From Cyrtodaria siliqua (Eukaryota > Mollusca > Bivalvia > Adapedonta > Hiatellidae): a DNA stretch of 64,000 nt. Under the pieces are notes generated by a model. That model saw only the letters and a program-made list of their open reading frames with translations, had not been told where the DNA came from and did no database searches. The position numbers were made by a program, and so were the translations under genes. Position 1 is the first letter of the stretch; each line of letters starts with the position of its first letter. The stretch spans positions 124,001 to 188,000 of the forward strand of contig JAWPHD010001827.1 of NCBI GenBank assembly GCA_037043455.1, given 5' to 3'. This document shows positions 1 through 11,309 of this stretch, one piece after another.

Positions 1-560
1 GAAGTAAAATGACATGTTATGTGGAGTTATATGGGGAGACTCTTGTAAGGGGAATGAGTACGAGTGTATGAGTTTTAGTTTCTGGTTAAAGCATAAATAT
101 GATCCTTTATATAACATTCTAGTAAAGTAAAGTAACAGGTTATGTGGTGTTAAATGGGGAGAGGATCGTGCGAGGGGAATAAGTGCGAACGTATGGATTT
201 TGTTTTGGGTAACATAATGCATTGTAATGAAGGTTCATGTAGTTGTGTTAGGTTTTAAGAGACACAGGGACGTGTCTTCACATAAGGTGGGATGATGTAA
301 TGCCGGTAGATATAATGATTGTGTTCGATCGATACCTTTTGGGTAATTAGAGAAAAGCAGGCAAGGAGGTAGCTTTGTACGATTGGCGGGAGCGGGAAGC
401 AGGGCAGTGACTGTTTATAAGTTGTGATTAATAAATAATAACAGGTTTACTGGTGTTACATTATTATGAGACACCCTTTGTCCCACTCCCAACTCCTCAC
501 CCCAACCGACGCCTCCAGGGACTGATACATGATTTGAGGGACGTAACTTTTGAAGAAAAA
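1..560. other. Non-coding, with a diverged ~120-bp duplication
   Basis: No gene is seen. Positions about 3-90 and 122-210 are diverged copies of each other: both contain a 'gttatgtgg' stretch, then 'atggggaga', then 'aggggaat' and a 'gtatg' step. The rest is unremarkable AT-rich sequence. Confidence 0.4.
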
Positions 561-639
561 AAATGACAAGAAAACAACCATGAATTGTCATAACCTTTCA
601 AATTCAGTAGTGCGGGGAACAGATTTAAAAAAATAATGT

Positions 640-1665
640 TACAACGAAAAAAACAAGAGGCCAAAGAGGGCCTGTGGACGCTCTACTGGCTCAAGATAAA
701 GTTTATGTATAAGGGGCCACAAGTGTTTCAAAATCATTCAATGGTGATGATATACGCAACTAGGCTTGGTACTTATCATCTCTGCAAAGTTTCGTTGATA
801 TCCAGCCAGAGGTTCAGGAGATCTAGTCTAGACAAAGTTAGTGTATTAAAACTGACTCTGAAAAAAATTCATTTAACCTGAACATGGCAATGACAGGTGC
901 AACTACGCTTAGTACTGATCATCCCCGCCAAGATTCGCTAAAATCTGGCAAAGAGTTCAGAAGAGACCTATCTGGACAAAGTTTGTGTATTAAAACATTT
1001 AAAGGGCCATAACTCTGCCAGAAAAATAATTAAACCAAAATATGGCGATGAAATACACAACTAGGCTTGATACTGATCATACTTGTCAAGTTTCGTCTAT
1101 ATCCAGCCAGGCGTTCAGAAAAACTAGCCCGGAAAAGAATTGTGGTATCAAAATCCTATCAAATATCTGTAAACCGTAACGCGACAATGACATGCACAAC
1201 TAGGCTTGGTGCTGATCATCCCTGCAAAGTTTCATTTAAATCTGGCCAGGGGTTCAGGAGAAGTAGATCAGACAAATGTTGTGTATTAAAACCTTTAAAG
1301 GGCCATAACTCTGCCAAAAATCATTCAACCGGAACACGGCAATGATTTGCACAACTAGATATGGAATTGATCGTCCTAAAAAGTTTCGTTTAAATCCGGC
1401 CAGGGGTTCAGGAGAACTAGTCAGAACAAAGGTTGTGCATTAAAACCTTTGAAGGGCCATAACTCCGCGAAAAATCATTCAACCGGCACACGGTGATGAT
1501 TTGCACAACTAGACATGGAATTGATCATCCCTAAAAGGTTTCGTTTAATCCGGCCAGGGGTTCAGGAGAACTAGTCAGAACAAATTTTGTGTATTAAAAC
1601 TTTTAAAGGGCTGTAACTTCGCCAAAATCATTCAACTGGAACACGGTGACTGTCACAAAATGTCA
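640..1665 (+). repeat. Diverged ~150-bp tandem repeat of the 'gggccataactctg' type
   Basis: The phrase 'gggccataactctgcc' returns at about 1004, 1302, 1454 and, mutated, near 1606. Between copies lie 'acaactagg', 'gatcatccctgcaaag' and 'ggccaggggttcaggag'. The usual spacing is about 152 bp. It begins with 'ccaaagagggcctgtgga' near 660. Related blocks occur at 3220-3510, 15540-15975, 16500-17430, 37425-37915, 38040-38735 and 56740-56990. Short ORFs here are by-products. I recognise this class from bivalve genomes but cannot give a family name. Confidence 0.7.
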
Positions 1666-1699
1666 CGGGTAGAGCGTATTGGTCGTTCATAGCTCTTGT

Positions 1700-3200
1700 A
1701 AGTTATCGGTTACACCCAAAATCTATTGTTCGAGTTGAAACAATTTCACAATATTCATGATCTATTCATGTAACATGTAAAAGCGTGCACATTTTAAGTG
1801 GCCGCCAGAGAGGCCGTGTCATAAGTTTAGTTTTGTGCTAATGCATGTAAACGTATTGGTATATTTTCCTTAAACGGCAAAATTGTATAAGGGGCCTCTC
1901 GTGTAGATTCAATACTATAGATTTAGCCACGTTTGTCACGGACTGAACGGGGGAAATAATGATTTGGGCGTAATGTTTGCTATAAACCCCATTGTCTTCT
2001 AGCTCTCGCCGGGATCATCGATAGGACTTTGTTGGAACAGAGATTGGACGGCAAAATTCATAGGCAACATGTGGTTAGTAATTTTATTAAACTTTTATCG
2101 TACATTTGTATTCAGTGGGCGGCGCCATCTTGTTTGGCGGTTACGACATCCGGTTAGCATTGATGTTTCTCAAACATAACTTTAGACTAGCATATGATTT
2201 TGAAGTTACTTTATTAGATGTAATTATTGTAATTGATCATTAATTGTAAAACAATATTAATTTGATAACAGTGGATAATAGGTGCATTAGTTAACGTTGG
2301 CGTATAACTCAGTGATTGTAATACACGATTGTTAACATTAGTTAACAATGAGATGAGTGACAAGAATAAATGTTCGACGCATATGCATAGCTTTGTATAA
2401 TGTGGTCATTAGTTGACATGCGTGCATGCATAACTCAGTGAGTGTAATATATGAGTAATTTGATCATGTTTATATTACATGTATTAGGGGCATTGATTAA
2501 CAGCGACGTACATAGCGTATACATGGCGTTGTAGAATATGTATACATTGCTACTCATCATTCGTACATATATTGAATGAATAATGATTTGTTTGGGTAAT
2601 GATAATTATTCAAGATTGGTATGTTTGTCAACCGACATCTAAAACGTATGTATAATTACAGCCTAAGCCATCCAGGATATAAGCCATCCAGGGTTGGAGT
2701 AAGCCATCTAGGTTTGGATATCCAGGAGTGGAGCTAAGCTTCCACGAATAACGTTTACAAGCGGTGGAGACGGTCCCCGTACCTGCGCAGCCAGGTTTTA
2801 CTAACGACAACCCCCGGGACACAAGGTGGGCCCGTTACCAATCCTCACTGGAGGAATATTACTCACAATCTCAGTGGAGGTTAACTATCATTGCATCGCG
2901 TCATCAACCCTTACAGAAGGCATTTGATGACAATCATCCATTGAATTCGCGCATCATCATCTTCATGAGCTCTCGCGCATCACAGTTATCGCGCTAGATC
3001 AACATTGTTATAGCTTTAACAACACTTTAGTGTCTTAGACATTCAGTATTTATAACAATACTAAGAACGTCTTAAACGTTCATGAGAACATTCTTTTCAT
3101 AGTTCATTTGTGTATTCGCTTGTTTTTTTAGATTATTGTATATATATTAAACATATTTTACCGTCATTGATTCTTTCCTGAGTTAGCCCAACCACTAAGG
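1700..3200. other. Intergenic, no gene seen
   Basis: AT-rich sequence with minor internal repetition: 'taactcagtga' recurs near 2305 and 2430, and 'aagccatccagg' recurs at 2663-2735. No coding stretch with support was found. Confidence 0.4.
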
Positions 3201-3219
3201 TCATCCTGTGACAGTGACT

Positions 3220-3510
3220 ATGTACAACTAGGCTTGGTACTGATCATCCCTGCACAGTTTCAATGAAATCCGGCCAAATGCAGGCCCTTTCGTCTTAATG
3301 AGACCAAGATATAGCATATTCAGAAAATCAAGGGCCATGACTCCGACTCTGTAAATGGTCCAATCTGGATGGTTTTCGAACTTATCCGAGCTTTCATTGA
3401 TATTAACAACCTGGTAAAAGTTCGTAAAGATCGGATGAAAGATGAAGGCTCTATCGTCTTAACGAGGCAAAATATAGGTTTTTTAACTAAATCAAGGGCC
3501 ATGACTCCGC
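3220..3510 (+). repeat. Dispersed 'aagggccatgactccg' repeat fragment
   Basis: Contains 'acaactaggcttggtactg', two 'caagggccatgactccg' phrases about 168 bp apart, and the 'gttttcgaactt' and 'ggtaaaagttcgtaaagatc' segments also seen at 38040-38735. It directly precedes the minisatellite. Confidence 0.6.
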
Positions 3511-3514
3511 TGTT

Positions 3515-4325
3515 ACTGGTCTTGATTCTGTGATATCTCGGTATTCTTGATTTGATGCTGTTCCAGTATTCTTGATTCTTTGATATCTCAGTATTCTTGA
3601 TTCGATGCTGTCTCAGTATTCCGGATTCTGCGATATCTCAGTATTGATATGTGATATGTCAGTATTCTTGATTTGATGCTGTTCCAGTATTCTTGATTCT
3701 GTGATATCTCAGTATTCTTGATTCGATGCTGTTTCAGTATTCTTCATTCTGCGATATCTCAGTATTCTTGATTCTGATGATATCTCAATATCTCTGGTTT
3801 GCTGCAAGTTCAGTATTCTTGCTTTGATGATATCTCAGTATTCTTTATTTGCAGCTATTTCAATATTCTTGATTCGATGCTATTTCAGTATTCTTGATTC
3901 TGTGATATCTCAGTATACTTGATTCTATGATATCTCGGTATTATTGATTCTGTGATATCTCAGTATTCTTGATTTGATGCTGTTTCAGTATTCTTGATTC
4001 TGTGAAATCTCAGTATTTTTGATTCGATGCTGTTTCAGTATTTTTGATTCTGTGATTACTCAGTGTTCTTGATTCTATGATATTTCAGTATTCTTGATTC
4101 TGTGATGGATTCCGTGATATCTCAGTATTCTTGATTTAGTGATATCTTAGTATTCTTGATTTGCTGCTATTTCAGTTTTCATGATTTGATGATATCTCGG
4201 TATGCTTGATTCGATGCTGTTTCAGTATTCTTGATTCTGCGATATCTCAGTATTCTTGATTCGATGCTGTTTCAGTATTCTTGATTCTGTGATGTTTCAG
4301 TATTCTTGATTTGATGATATTTCAG
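3515..4325 (+). repeat. 25-bp minisatellite with 50-bp higher-order period
   Basis: About 32 head-to-tail units. A unit starts with 'cagtattcttgatt' and ends with either 'ctgtgatatct' or 'cgatgctgttt'. The two unit types tend to alternate, giving a 50-bp dimer. Scattered substitutions and a few indels show moderate age. Confidence 0.85.
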
Positions 4326-4369
4326 CACCACAGATATTTCTATATCTCTGACTGGGTGATATTTCAACA

Positions 4370-4570
4370 TGTGGCTCCATAAACATTAACAGAACCCCAT
4401 TTTGATATATCTCTAACGAAAAATATGTAGAGACGCATCTGAAGTTTGGCAAGCATGTCCTGGGAAAGAACATTACTAGAACCCCGTATGGTATACCTCT
4501 ACCGAAATGAAATGTAGAGATGCTCCTGAAGTTTAGCAAGTCCTCTTTTGGTGAAATTTTCCTAATCGTC
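4370..4570 (-). repeat. Diverged ~94-bp tandem pair
   Basis: Two imperfect copies share 'agaacccc', 'atgtagaga' and 'ctgaagttt.gcaag'. An open frame across them on the minus strand repeats itself and is better read as a repeat than as a gene. Confidence 0.45.
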
Positions 4571-4619
4571 AACATTCTGTCCAAATAACATCAACATCAG
4601 GCTTTATTGTAGGAGTATT

Positions 4620-5200
4620 TCTATATTTTCCAATATTGAGCAAGATATGTTTTTCTTTCCATCCCCTAGATACTTTTCCATTTCTCTTTGTAGGTAGTAG
4701 CCATATATCCCTACTTTTTTGTTGTCAATCATCACATGTAGATAAATTCTATCTTTCCTACGAAATGCCGTTCTAGAATATTTGCCTACTTTGTATGTTG
4801 TTTTCGGAATATCTTTGACATGTTTTGTAGAACTCAGAGGAGCCGTTTGTTCAATACTATTTTATATTATATCATCTAGTACGGTAATTGCTAATCTGGC
4901 TTTCTTCTTTGTAGGTGTTGTCTTTTCCAAGGTGTACTACAATTGGTGACTTCGTTTCTTCTGAAACTTTCTTCATTTCTTTTTCTAGATAGTACCCAAA
5001 CACTGGAACATCATTTTCTTCATAGTACAAACATGGTATTGTTTTCTTTCTATGCCGTACACACTTTCTGCACATGTAGTCACCCTCTGGCATAGAAATA
5101 CATCTCACTGCCTTTTTCACTCTTTCTTCAAAATCCAACAAATATTCATTCAATTCCAAATACTCCTATTCACTTTCTAGTATAGTTTTTCTTTTTTTGC
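4620..5200 (-). pseudogene. Broken minus-strand ORFs, duplicated motif, unknown family
   Basis: Two related coding-like stretches run on the minus strand. The larger, about 5159 to 4872, is open for 95 codons. It is Lys/Glu-rich and has a C-x2-C pair (CRKC) and the segment FGYYLEKEMKKVSEE. A second diverged copy near 4640-4720 reads as GYYLQREMEK but is broken, so the same small domain was probably duplicated. The motif aaaaactatacta lies just upstream on the minus strand (about 5178-5192). No family is recognised. The first codon is not ATG, so the true start is unclear. It is part of a wider block of damaged minus-strand ORFs to 8.2 kb. Confidence 0.4.
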
Positions 5201-5479
5201 TGTAGTTGATCTCCAATATCTTTGTCGGATTCCATCGTATTGTTTTTCCACTCCATGTATTTTCTGCAGGAGGAAAAATTTCCACTAGTACTTGCATGAA
5301 CGTGAGTCGCTCCGATTATCATCAATTGTGAGTCGAAGTTCTTCTACTCGTTTACAAATCCTCTTCAATCCTTCAGTAGCATAGATTGTAGGAGGACTGG
5401 AATCGTTTTTCAAATAGCAAGTTTTTTAATCATATTTTTTCTTGGTATAATTTGCAAACACTACCAGATAGAATTTTTC

Positions 5480-5900
5480 ACTAGGTATGCGACATATTAT
5501 ATACAATCGGGAAAATCGCAATACTATTGTTCTACTCGTTTTCTAATCTTTCATATTCTCTTTCTATTTTTCTCATATGTTTTTTTCAACTTAGGCAACT
5601 CCTTTTCTTTTTCCTCCCAGACTTTCTCCTGTACTTGTTTGTTCACCTCTACCGTTTTCCCTTTTCTTCTTCTTCAAATATGTGTGCAATTATTTTTTCT
5701 CTTTTCTTGGTGGAGTTCATTGATATCGTTCTATTTGTTTCTTGTTGAAGAATTTGAAATGGAGGCTTCTCATCACCTATTCTATTCTTCCCCTATCTCT
5801 TTCATATCCACTCTACAGAATTATTTGGTTGGAAGCAGTCTGTTGGTTCTATCTTCGTTGTTCTAGCCTTGGAAAGATTTTGATCACAAAAGATTGTTTT
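5480..5900 (-). pseudogene. Lys/Glu-rich coiled-coil-like coding remnant
   Basis: Read on the minus strand, this gives highly charged segments such as VNKQVQEKVWEEKEKELPKL and KTYEKNRKR, typical of a coiled coil. At least one frame change and several stops interrupt it. Composition matches the neighbouring minus-strand remnants, so it is probably part of the same element. Plus-strand ORFs here are the hydrophobic mirror image of the Lys/Glu codons and are not genes. Confidence 0.35.
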
Positions 5901-6130
5901 CGTATCCTTTTCTTTGGTGTAGCATTCTAGCGGAGCAAATTTTCCATTTTCGTGTTACAGTATATCAAGCACGAATTTTGGGCAACAACGAATGCCAAAT
6001 GCTGACACAGTATACATCTTTGCTTTTTTCCATGATACTTTTGGTGAGAATGAGGTCCATGCAATTCTACCAGTGTGAGTGTTACAATACCAAACAATGT
6101 ACAAAGTATTTTGAACTCTATATATTAAAA

Positions 6131-6888
6131 TCATATTTCTATCAATATTCTCTCTAGATTTGTCCATTGATTTTTTGTTGGTTGTATATAAAATATTCCC
6201 GGGAGGTCTTCTACAGTTTCTTCTAGAATATGTGTTCGTGACAAATGGATGTGGTCTCCGTATATTGAAAGTTCAACTCTAGTACATCCTCGTTTTTGCA
6301 CAGCTGGGTGTGAAACTGTACTTCGCAAACGTTCAGTTTTGAATTATCAAAATCAGCTAGATGTCCTCCGAGTACTTTTTGTACATCCCCCGATTCAAAG
6401 TTGGAGACTATCTTGTTGTATATTTTTGATCTCGCAACATTTCCACCTCTCGCTTGTATAGTAGTGAAGACATAATTTCCGACTGATTTCGTATTCTTTA
6501 GAATTGTGAGCTTTTCACTCTGCATTCCAGAAAAACGGCTCTTCGTTCTGTCAAAGTTAAAATAATCAACCAGACTGGATCTTTTCATTGTTCCAGAATA
6601 ATCTATAGAGTATATTCCTAGTCCCACACTTTCTAGAAGTTGACAGAGATTCATTATCTTCTCTTCCACCAGATCTATGGGAATGTTTGACACATCTATC
6701 TTTTCGAGTACATTTCCTGTTGGTTTTTCTTTCCATATGCGTTCCCAGTTCTTTCTTGCTCTACTACTTGGATGCGATTCAGTTACTTCTATAGTTTTCA
6801 AGATAGTGTTATTCTGATTCTTGTTCAATGTACAATTACAGATTTTGACATTACAACAGTCTCGTCCGTGTCCAATTGTTTTCGACAC
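6131..6888 (-). pseudogene. Unknown ~221-codon ORF, possibly replication-protein-like
   Basis: This is the longest open frame of the 4.6-8.4 kb block. After a Cys-rich start (CC and CNC), it contains GLGIYSIDYSGT (residues about 95-106) and KIYNKIVSNFES (about 154-165). Next come the segment GGHLADF and then CEVQF. The layout I-D-x-S followed by Y-N-K and a later E loosely recalls rolling-circle initiation factors of the Rep_trans type; that is a weak inference. Near 6230-6260 the frame shifts: coding-like sequence continues in another frame (HILEETVEDLPGIFYIQP) to about 6131. No homolog is recognised with confidence. Confidence 0.4.
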
Positions 6889-6889
6889 G

Positions 6890-7215
6890 AATGTTGCTAT
6901 TGTTTGTACAATATTTTTGCAGCACCTGTTTTCCTTTGGTTAACATCACCTTTCCTTGTTTTGCTTGAACATCCTTTTTCCTAGATACCCAATACATATA
7001 TATCATTGATGAAAGCTTTTTCTATCCCTGGGATAGATTGCAGTTTTGTTTTTCCGCTATTCCCCTTTGCGTAGTCTACCTTTGAAATATCTGATACCAG
7101 GTTATTGTCGTATGCATTTTATTTTGCTATATAGTATGCTAGATATCTACTCGAGAGAATCCCCAAAGTGCTCCCATCTATCTCCATGTTTCTTTCTTTG
7201 ATAGCTTTTTCTGAG
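6890..7215 (-). pseudogene. Overlapping small broken ORFs, unknown
   Basis: On the minus strand an ATG at about 7215, preceded by a TATA-like 'ctatattatataca', opens a reading frame (MNSEKAIKERNMEIDGS) that is stopped by TAA after about 33 codons. The same frame then continues as coding-like sequence (VDYAKGNSGKTKLQSIPGIE) to a TAG. A second frame with an ATG overlapping that TAG reads MYWVSRKKDVQAKQGK and runs about 48 codons to a TAA. The stop/start overlap suggests compact gene packing that has since decayed. Confidence 0.35.
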
Positions 7216-7421
7216 TTCATTGTATATAATATAGTTTTAAATTAAATTTCTACGTTCGGTGAAAATATATGAGATTATCTGTATTTATTTGCAACAAATA
7301 CTTTGTTCAATCAATCGAGTATTTCATGTTTATCTTTTTTCGGCTATGGATCCAAGTTTTTCCAACTGTATATATATTTTTGCGATTTCATACAGATCTT
7401 CATTTTTCTGCATACCATGTT

Positions 7422-7839
7422 TTACTTTTGTCCAAAGATCCTCAAATCTATTTCGTAATTCATCCGGAATATCTTCTGTACTATCTTCGGTGTCATTTGA
7501 TCTGTACTATCATCTGACATTTCTTGTGTATCGTCGATATCATTTTGGTCTTCTTCTTGGTTTTCTTTTTGGTCTTTCTTGATTTTCAGTATTCCATCTA
7601 ATCCCTGTAATTGTTTTTGTAATTTTTGACATTTCTCCCCCCACCCCACTCCCCCTCCACCCCATTCCCCATTTCATCCCTGCTGCTATTTTTGCTCTCA
7701 GTGTCTTACCTTCTGGAGACAGAACCTTTTTCTTTCTTTGGGCTACTAGGATTTTCAATTTGTCTTGCAATTCTTTGATATCTTTCCCCCATCTTTTTCC
7801 TGCTGCTATGCTTGCTCGTATTTTTCTCATTTCACTCAT
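7422..7839 (-). pseudogene. Basic ORF with duplicated R-A-x-I-A-A-G motif
   Basis: The minus-strand ATG at 7839 is preceded by 'aactatactacat'. The product is basic and carries the motif twice: IRASIAAGKRWGKD (residues 7-20) and LRAKIAAGMKWGMG (about 47-60). A helical KELQDKLKILVAQRKKK segment lies between them. A frame change near 7620-7650, at a C/A-rich tract, separates it from an acidic C-terminal part (DQNDIDDTQEMSDDSTDQ) that ends at 7422. Read together these would be one protein of about 135 residues with a charged tail. No family is recognised, and the frame change suggests decay. Confidence 0.4.
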
Positions 7840-8012
7840 ATGTAGTATAGTTAGATTATTCTTGGTGCTTGTAGCATTATTCTTGCTGTATGTTTGTTGT
7901 AATGTCGGATGGAAATAGCTTGTCTAACTCAACTTGCCTCCTGCTTGCTGTTACTCGTTCAATATTGCAAAATGTAGAAATACTCCTGCTAGAAGACCCG
8001 GAGTTGATGCCG

Positions 8013-8160
8013 TTTTGGGTCGTGTGAGTGGGAAACTTCGCCGAAAGTAAATTCGCCAAAAGTAGACATAAAATAAAATTGCGCTCTTTTGGGTCGTGTG
8101 ATTGGGATACTTCGTTGAAAGTAAATTCGCCAAAAGTAGACATAAAATAAAAGTGTGCTC
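8013..8160 (+). repeat. 74-bp tandem duplication
   Basis: Two copies starting with 'ttttgggtcgtgtga' (8013 and 8087). Each continues with 'gtaaattcgccaaaagtag' and 'acataaaataaaa'. The copies differ at only a few bases. It lies between the minus-strand ORFs and short plus-strand coding-like stretches, so it may mark a divergent intergenic control region. Confidence 0.7.
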
Positions 8161-8267
8161 TCCTAAAAATAAAGTATGTATAGTAATATTATATATGGAA
8201 CAAGAAAGATTAGAAAAGTTTTGCAAAAAAACGTAACAATTTAAAAGATAAATATAGAAAAAAAATA

Positions 8268-8405
8268 ATGACAAGCAAGCAACTCCAAGTAGAATATGAA
8301 GTAGTTCGTGATGATTTTATGGACACCAAAAAAAGCAAAGTTGATAAGCAAAGACGATTGCTGGTTGAAATGGATAATTATGAACGTGAGCTGAGAGCTT
8401 CTTGA
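8268..8405 (+). CDS. Small hypothetical ORF, 45 codons
   Basis: ATG at 8268, TGA at 8403-8405. The product (starts MTSKQLQVEYEVVRDDF, ends NYERELRAS) is highly charged and likely helical. It is divergently oriented to the minus-strand ORFs. Further coding-like plus-strand sequence follows at about 8463-8620 (starts MYSDDENYCLVPSDFA) but is broken by TAA and TAG. Unknown family; may be chance. Confidence 0.25.
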   Translation: MTSKQLQVEYEVVRDDFMDTKKSKVDKQRRLLVEMDNYERELRAS

Positions 8406-8659
8406 ACTAAAATACAAAATAGCATAGTGTAGGAAAATAAAATACTCCGTGGTAAAATACGATATGTACAGCGATGATGAAAACTACTGTCTAGTTCCGT
8501 CTGACTTTGCTTAATCAATTGCAAATGTTTTAGGTGAATCGTATGAGCAAAAATATTAGGTTATTAAAATGATAAACTGGATTGATAAGTAGTATAGATA
8601 CTGGGGGTTTCAGCGATAGTTTCCAAGAGCGGGTTTGCTCAAGTAATTAATAATATCAG

Positions 8660-9280
8660 GGCTTTTGGCCCAAGTATGCTATCAATTTGTAAATGATGGT
8701 GTACTTGAGTTAACAGCCATGGCCGACACATTTTACAGTTGCTTGGCGTTCGTTGCCCGCTCTGGGAAAATTGCGCTGGTACCCCCAGTATCTATACTCA
8801 CGTGCGGAGTGGGGGAGGAGTGGGTGGTTGGTGGAGAGAGGGGCAGAGGGCATTGGGGATATTGTTTTATCTTTGGTGCTTGTAAAAGCGATATTTATCA
8901 GGTATATTCTAGATCAATACACGTGCAATGCTCGCAAAAAATGTGTTTTCCACAATAAGCCCCATCCTTTCTGACTTTTATTGCGTTTTCAACTTTTTAT
9001 GATTTTCCCCTCAAATTAGATCTACTCCCGGGTGTAAGAATGTGTGCCCCCATGCATTATATGCAAGATATTTCACTTAGGTTACATTGACACGTTAATC
9101 CGGATAATCAGGGGCGTAGCTGGCCGTTTTAAAGTTGTGTACGGCCAAGCAATTGAGCACCTTAGGGGCGAAATTGTTAAGGGGGATTGAGGCATGAAAC
9201 TTTAAAGGTTAAATGGAAAATGGTACATTCTGGAGAGTTTGTTTTATAAGCTAACAGTTACGGCTAAATGCAGCTATAAA
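8660..9280. other. Intergenic, no gene seen
   Basis: No supported coding sequence. 'aggggcgtagctgg' at about 9111 resembles the ends of the short TIR elements at 44020 and 47060 and may be the remains of one. Confidence 0.3.
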
Positions 9281-9287
9281 GTAGCTA

Positions 9288-9620
9288 TCCCGCCAACAAC
9301 AGCCACATTTAACAACTTATGTACACTTTTTCTAAACCCACTCACGACGAGGTATATACGAGAATATATAACTTATCCTATCTCATAGACACAATATAAA
9401 CGACTTTAACCAGCCAGCCCAAACCCCAAAACTGGAGCGTCGAATAAAAAGTTACCAACTCATAATTCATTTTACGTATATTTAATCACGGGTATTTTAA
9501 AAACCGGAAATAAAACTTTACTTTTAATCGGCACATTACATTATTATATTACCTGAACACCTGGATAGAGTTTTGTTAAACGGTTTTGTAGTGTAATTTT
9601 GCCGTTATTTGGCGGATTAG
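9288..9620 (+). mobile_element. Non-autonomous TIR element, copy 1 (CCCGCCAA family)
   Basis: The left end 'cccgccaacaacagcc' and the complement of the right end 'ccgccaaataacggc' form an imperfect terminal inverted repeat. The interior ('acgacgaggtatata', 'acacaatataaacg', 'gcgtcgaat', 'gagttttgttaaacgg') matches copies at 11834-12707 (+) and 44187-44714 (-). No coding capacity. Confidence 0.65.
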
Positions 9621-9639
9621 TTTCTTTAAGGAGCTGTCG

Positions 9640-10770
9640 GGTGCTCCCCTGCCTGGTTTCTCTAGTGTTACCAGTAATGGCATGCAAATAAACAAGAGAA
9701 GTTGCCCAAAGAGTTTAATAATTATGTTGTCACTTTGTTAGGCTTCAGACTGTAGATTGTTAAATTTAAAAACAGAAGTTGTAATAAGTTAGATCGGAGT
9801 TCGAAGTCTGGTGTCCAACATTCGGTTACTGTAGGCCATAACTCAACAAAATTCGGCAGCCTGAGTTCGATATTGCCATTAGACCAAGTCGTCAACATTC
9901 TCGCAAAGTGTTCATGGGTTCGACATTCAAATCCAGTTTGAATCAATATCCGGCTTGATAAAGCGGTTAACGTTCCTTGAAAGTAGTAATACTTTAAAGG
10001 GAATCTGTCATTCTGGTCAATAGACTGGTTTAAAACTTACATTAGTATGTATTTGAAGAAAACAGTTTTCAATCTGTATTTAAGAAGCCAGCTAAATAAT
10101 CCATCAGCTAGAACTTTGTGTGTACCAGTCTCAAATTGTCATAAATAAGTGTTATTGCCCTTTATCAGGTGTTTAGATCAAACTTGCTTCGCATCAAGAT
10201 CTGATCAGATCTTGTCTCGTTTGCTAATAATGTACTTATGTTACCTAACTTATACAGTATAACGTCTATTCAGCGACCACCCAAGGGACCTATCATAAAT
10301 GGTGTCTTAAGATTTGTGGTTTCTCAATACAGGTTAATTAAACATACTAGTAGTGAAAGATTAAGAGATGTATGGTCGCTTGATACAAATTGCGGCGGCC
10401 ACTTAAGCTAGTTTGACCGATAACACTAATCACCATTGAACGTTTAGAACAATTAAGATGGTACAACGGTTGAAGGGAATCGTGTTTGTACTTGTATTGT
10501 TTAACGAAACCCAGGCCGGGATAGTAAAGATGCACTCTCCTCCACTTTCGGTGGGAGAGGTTATGAGGGTGGGGAGCGTACTTTAATTCGCAAATATGAC
10601 GCAATTAATGAACATGCTGTTTCCCTGAATATCAAGGTACAAATCTGCTAAATGCAGAGAACTAGAGCAGTGAGAGAGGAGTATGTATTGTTACATATGT
10701 GTATACACATATGAGTCTGAATACCGGAATAACAGTCAAATACGATTAGTCAAGTATATTCTGTGGAGAT
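9640..10770. other. Intergenic, no gene seen
   Basis: A stretch near 10258 ('cagtataacgtctattc', 'agcgaccacccaaggga') resembles the end of a pogo/Tigger-like short element, but I could not find a convincing second end. The other ORFs are short and unsupported. Confidence 0.3.
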
Positions 10771-11190
10771 GAATTGAATTGAACTGAATTAGGGTTTTAA
10801 GGCGCACCAACATATGAAAGGTTATATGGCGCCTTACAGGCATGAACATGCCAGCTCATCCTCCATGTACATTGAGATAAAATATGGAAAATGGGCCTAG
10901 AACCTTCTCACCCTGAACTGCAGAGTTGCTGCAAATTCTATCGTAAAAACTCCATTTACTCTGGAACCACATTTATTGTTTTTCTGCCACTGTTCTTTTG
11001 ATGTGAGCGAGATGGCACCTGAAACAATGCAGGGATCATGATGAAGACCTTTAATGAACATGAACAAACAATTATAAAATGAACTTGAATTTGGGTAAAT
11101 TCTACCCCTCTGCCTACCCCTCCAAAGGGATCTGCAGTGGCCCTATTCTTTGCCCCGTGACCAAATGGGGCATCCGGGAACCACACGGGG
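10771..11190 (+). repeat. Dispersed repeat, family R (full copy)
   Basis: Starts 'gaattgaattgaactgaat' and contains 'ttttaaggcgcaccaac', 'atggcgcc', 'cctagaaccttctcacc', 'atgcagggatcatgatgaag' and 'tacccctccaaagggatctg'. An opposite-orientation copy lies at 52051-52431. Partial copies are near 23330-23430 and 50471-50600. ORFs on either strand here are by-products. Confidence 0.75.
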
Positions 11191-11309
11191 CCTGTGGAGA
11201 TGAACACAATATAATCTATAGAACCAAATATATCAGCACGTGTAAACTCACTTTTTTCTTGATTGCTAACTGTGAGATTGAGGTAATGTATGCAGAAATT
11301 AGCTGTCAG

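Noticed and set aside
3515..4325. Possible CRISPR array
   Set aside because: The 25-bp units are contiguous without unique spacers, and the genome is animal.
6890..7215. Altered genetic code (TAA/TAG read as an amino acid)
   Set aside because: Stops interrupt coding-like sequence here, but frame shifts occur too and overlapping starts explain some stops, so simple decay is more likely.
10258..10420. Pogo/Tigger-type short element
   Set aside because: Only one convincing end ('cagtataacgtctattc') is visible; no matching inverted terminus was found.
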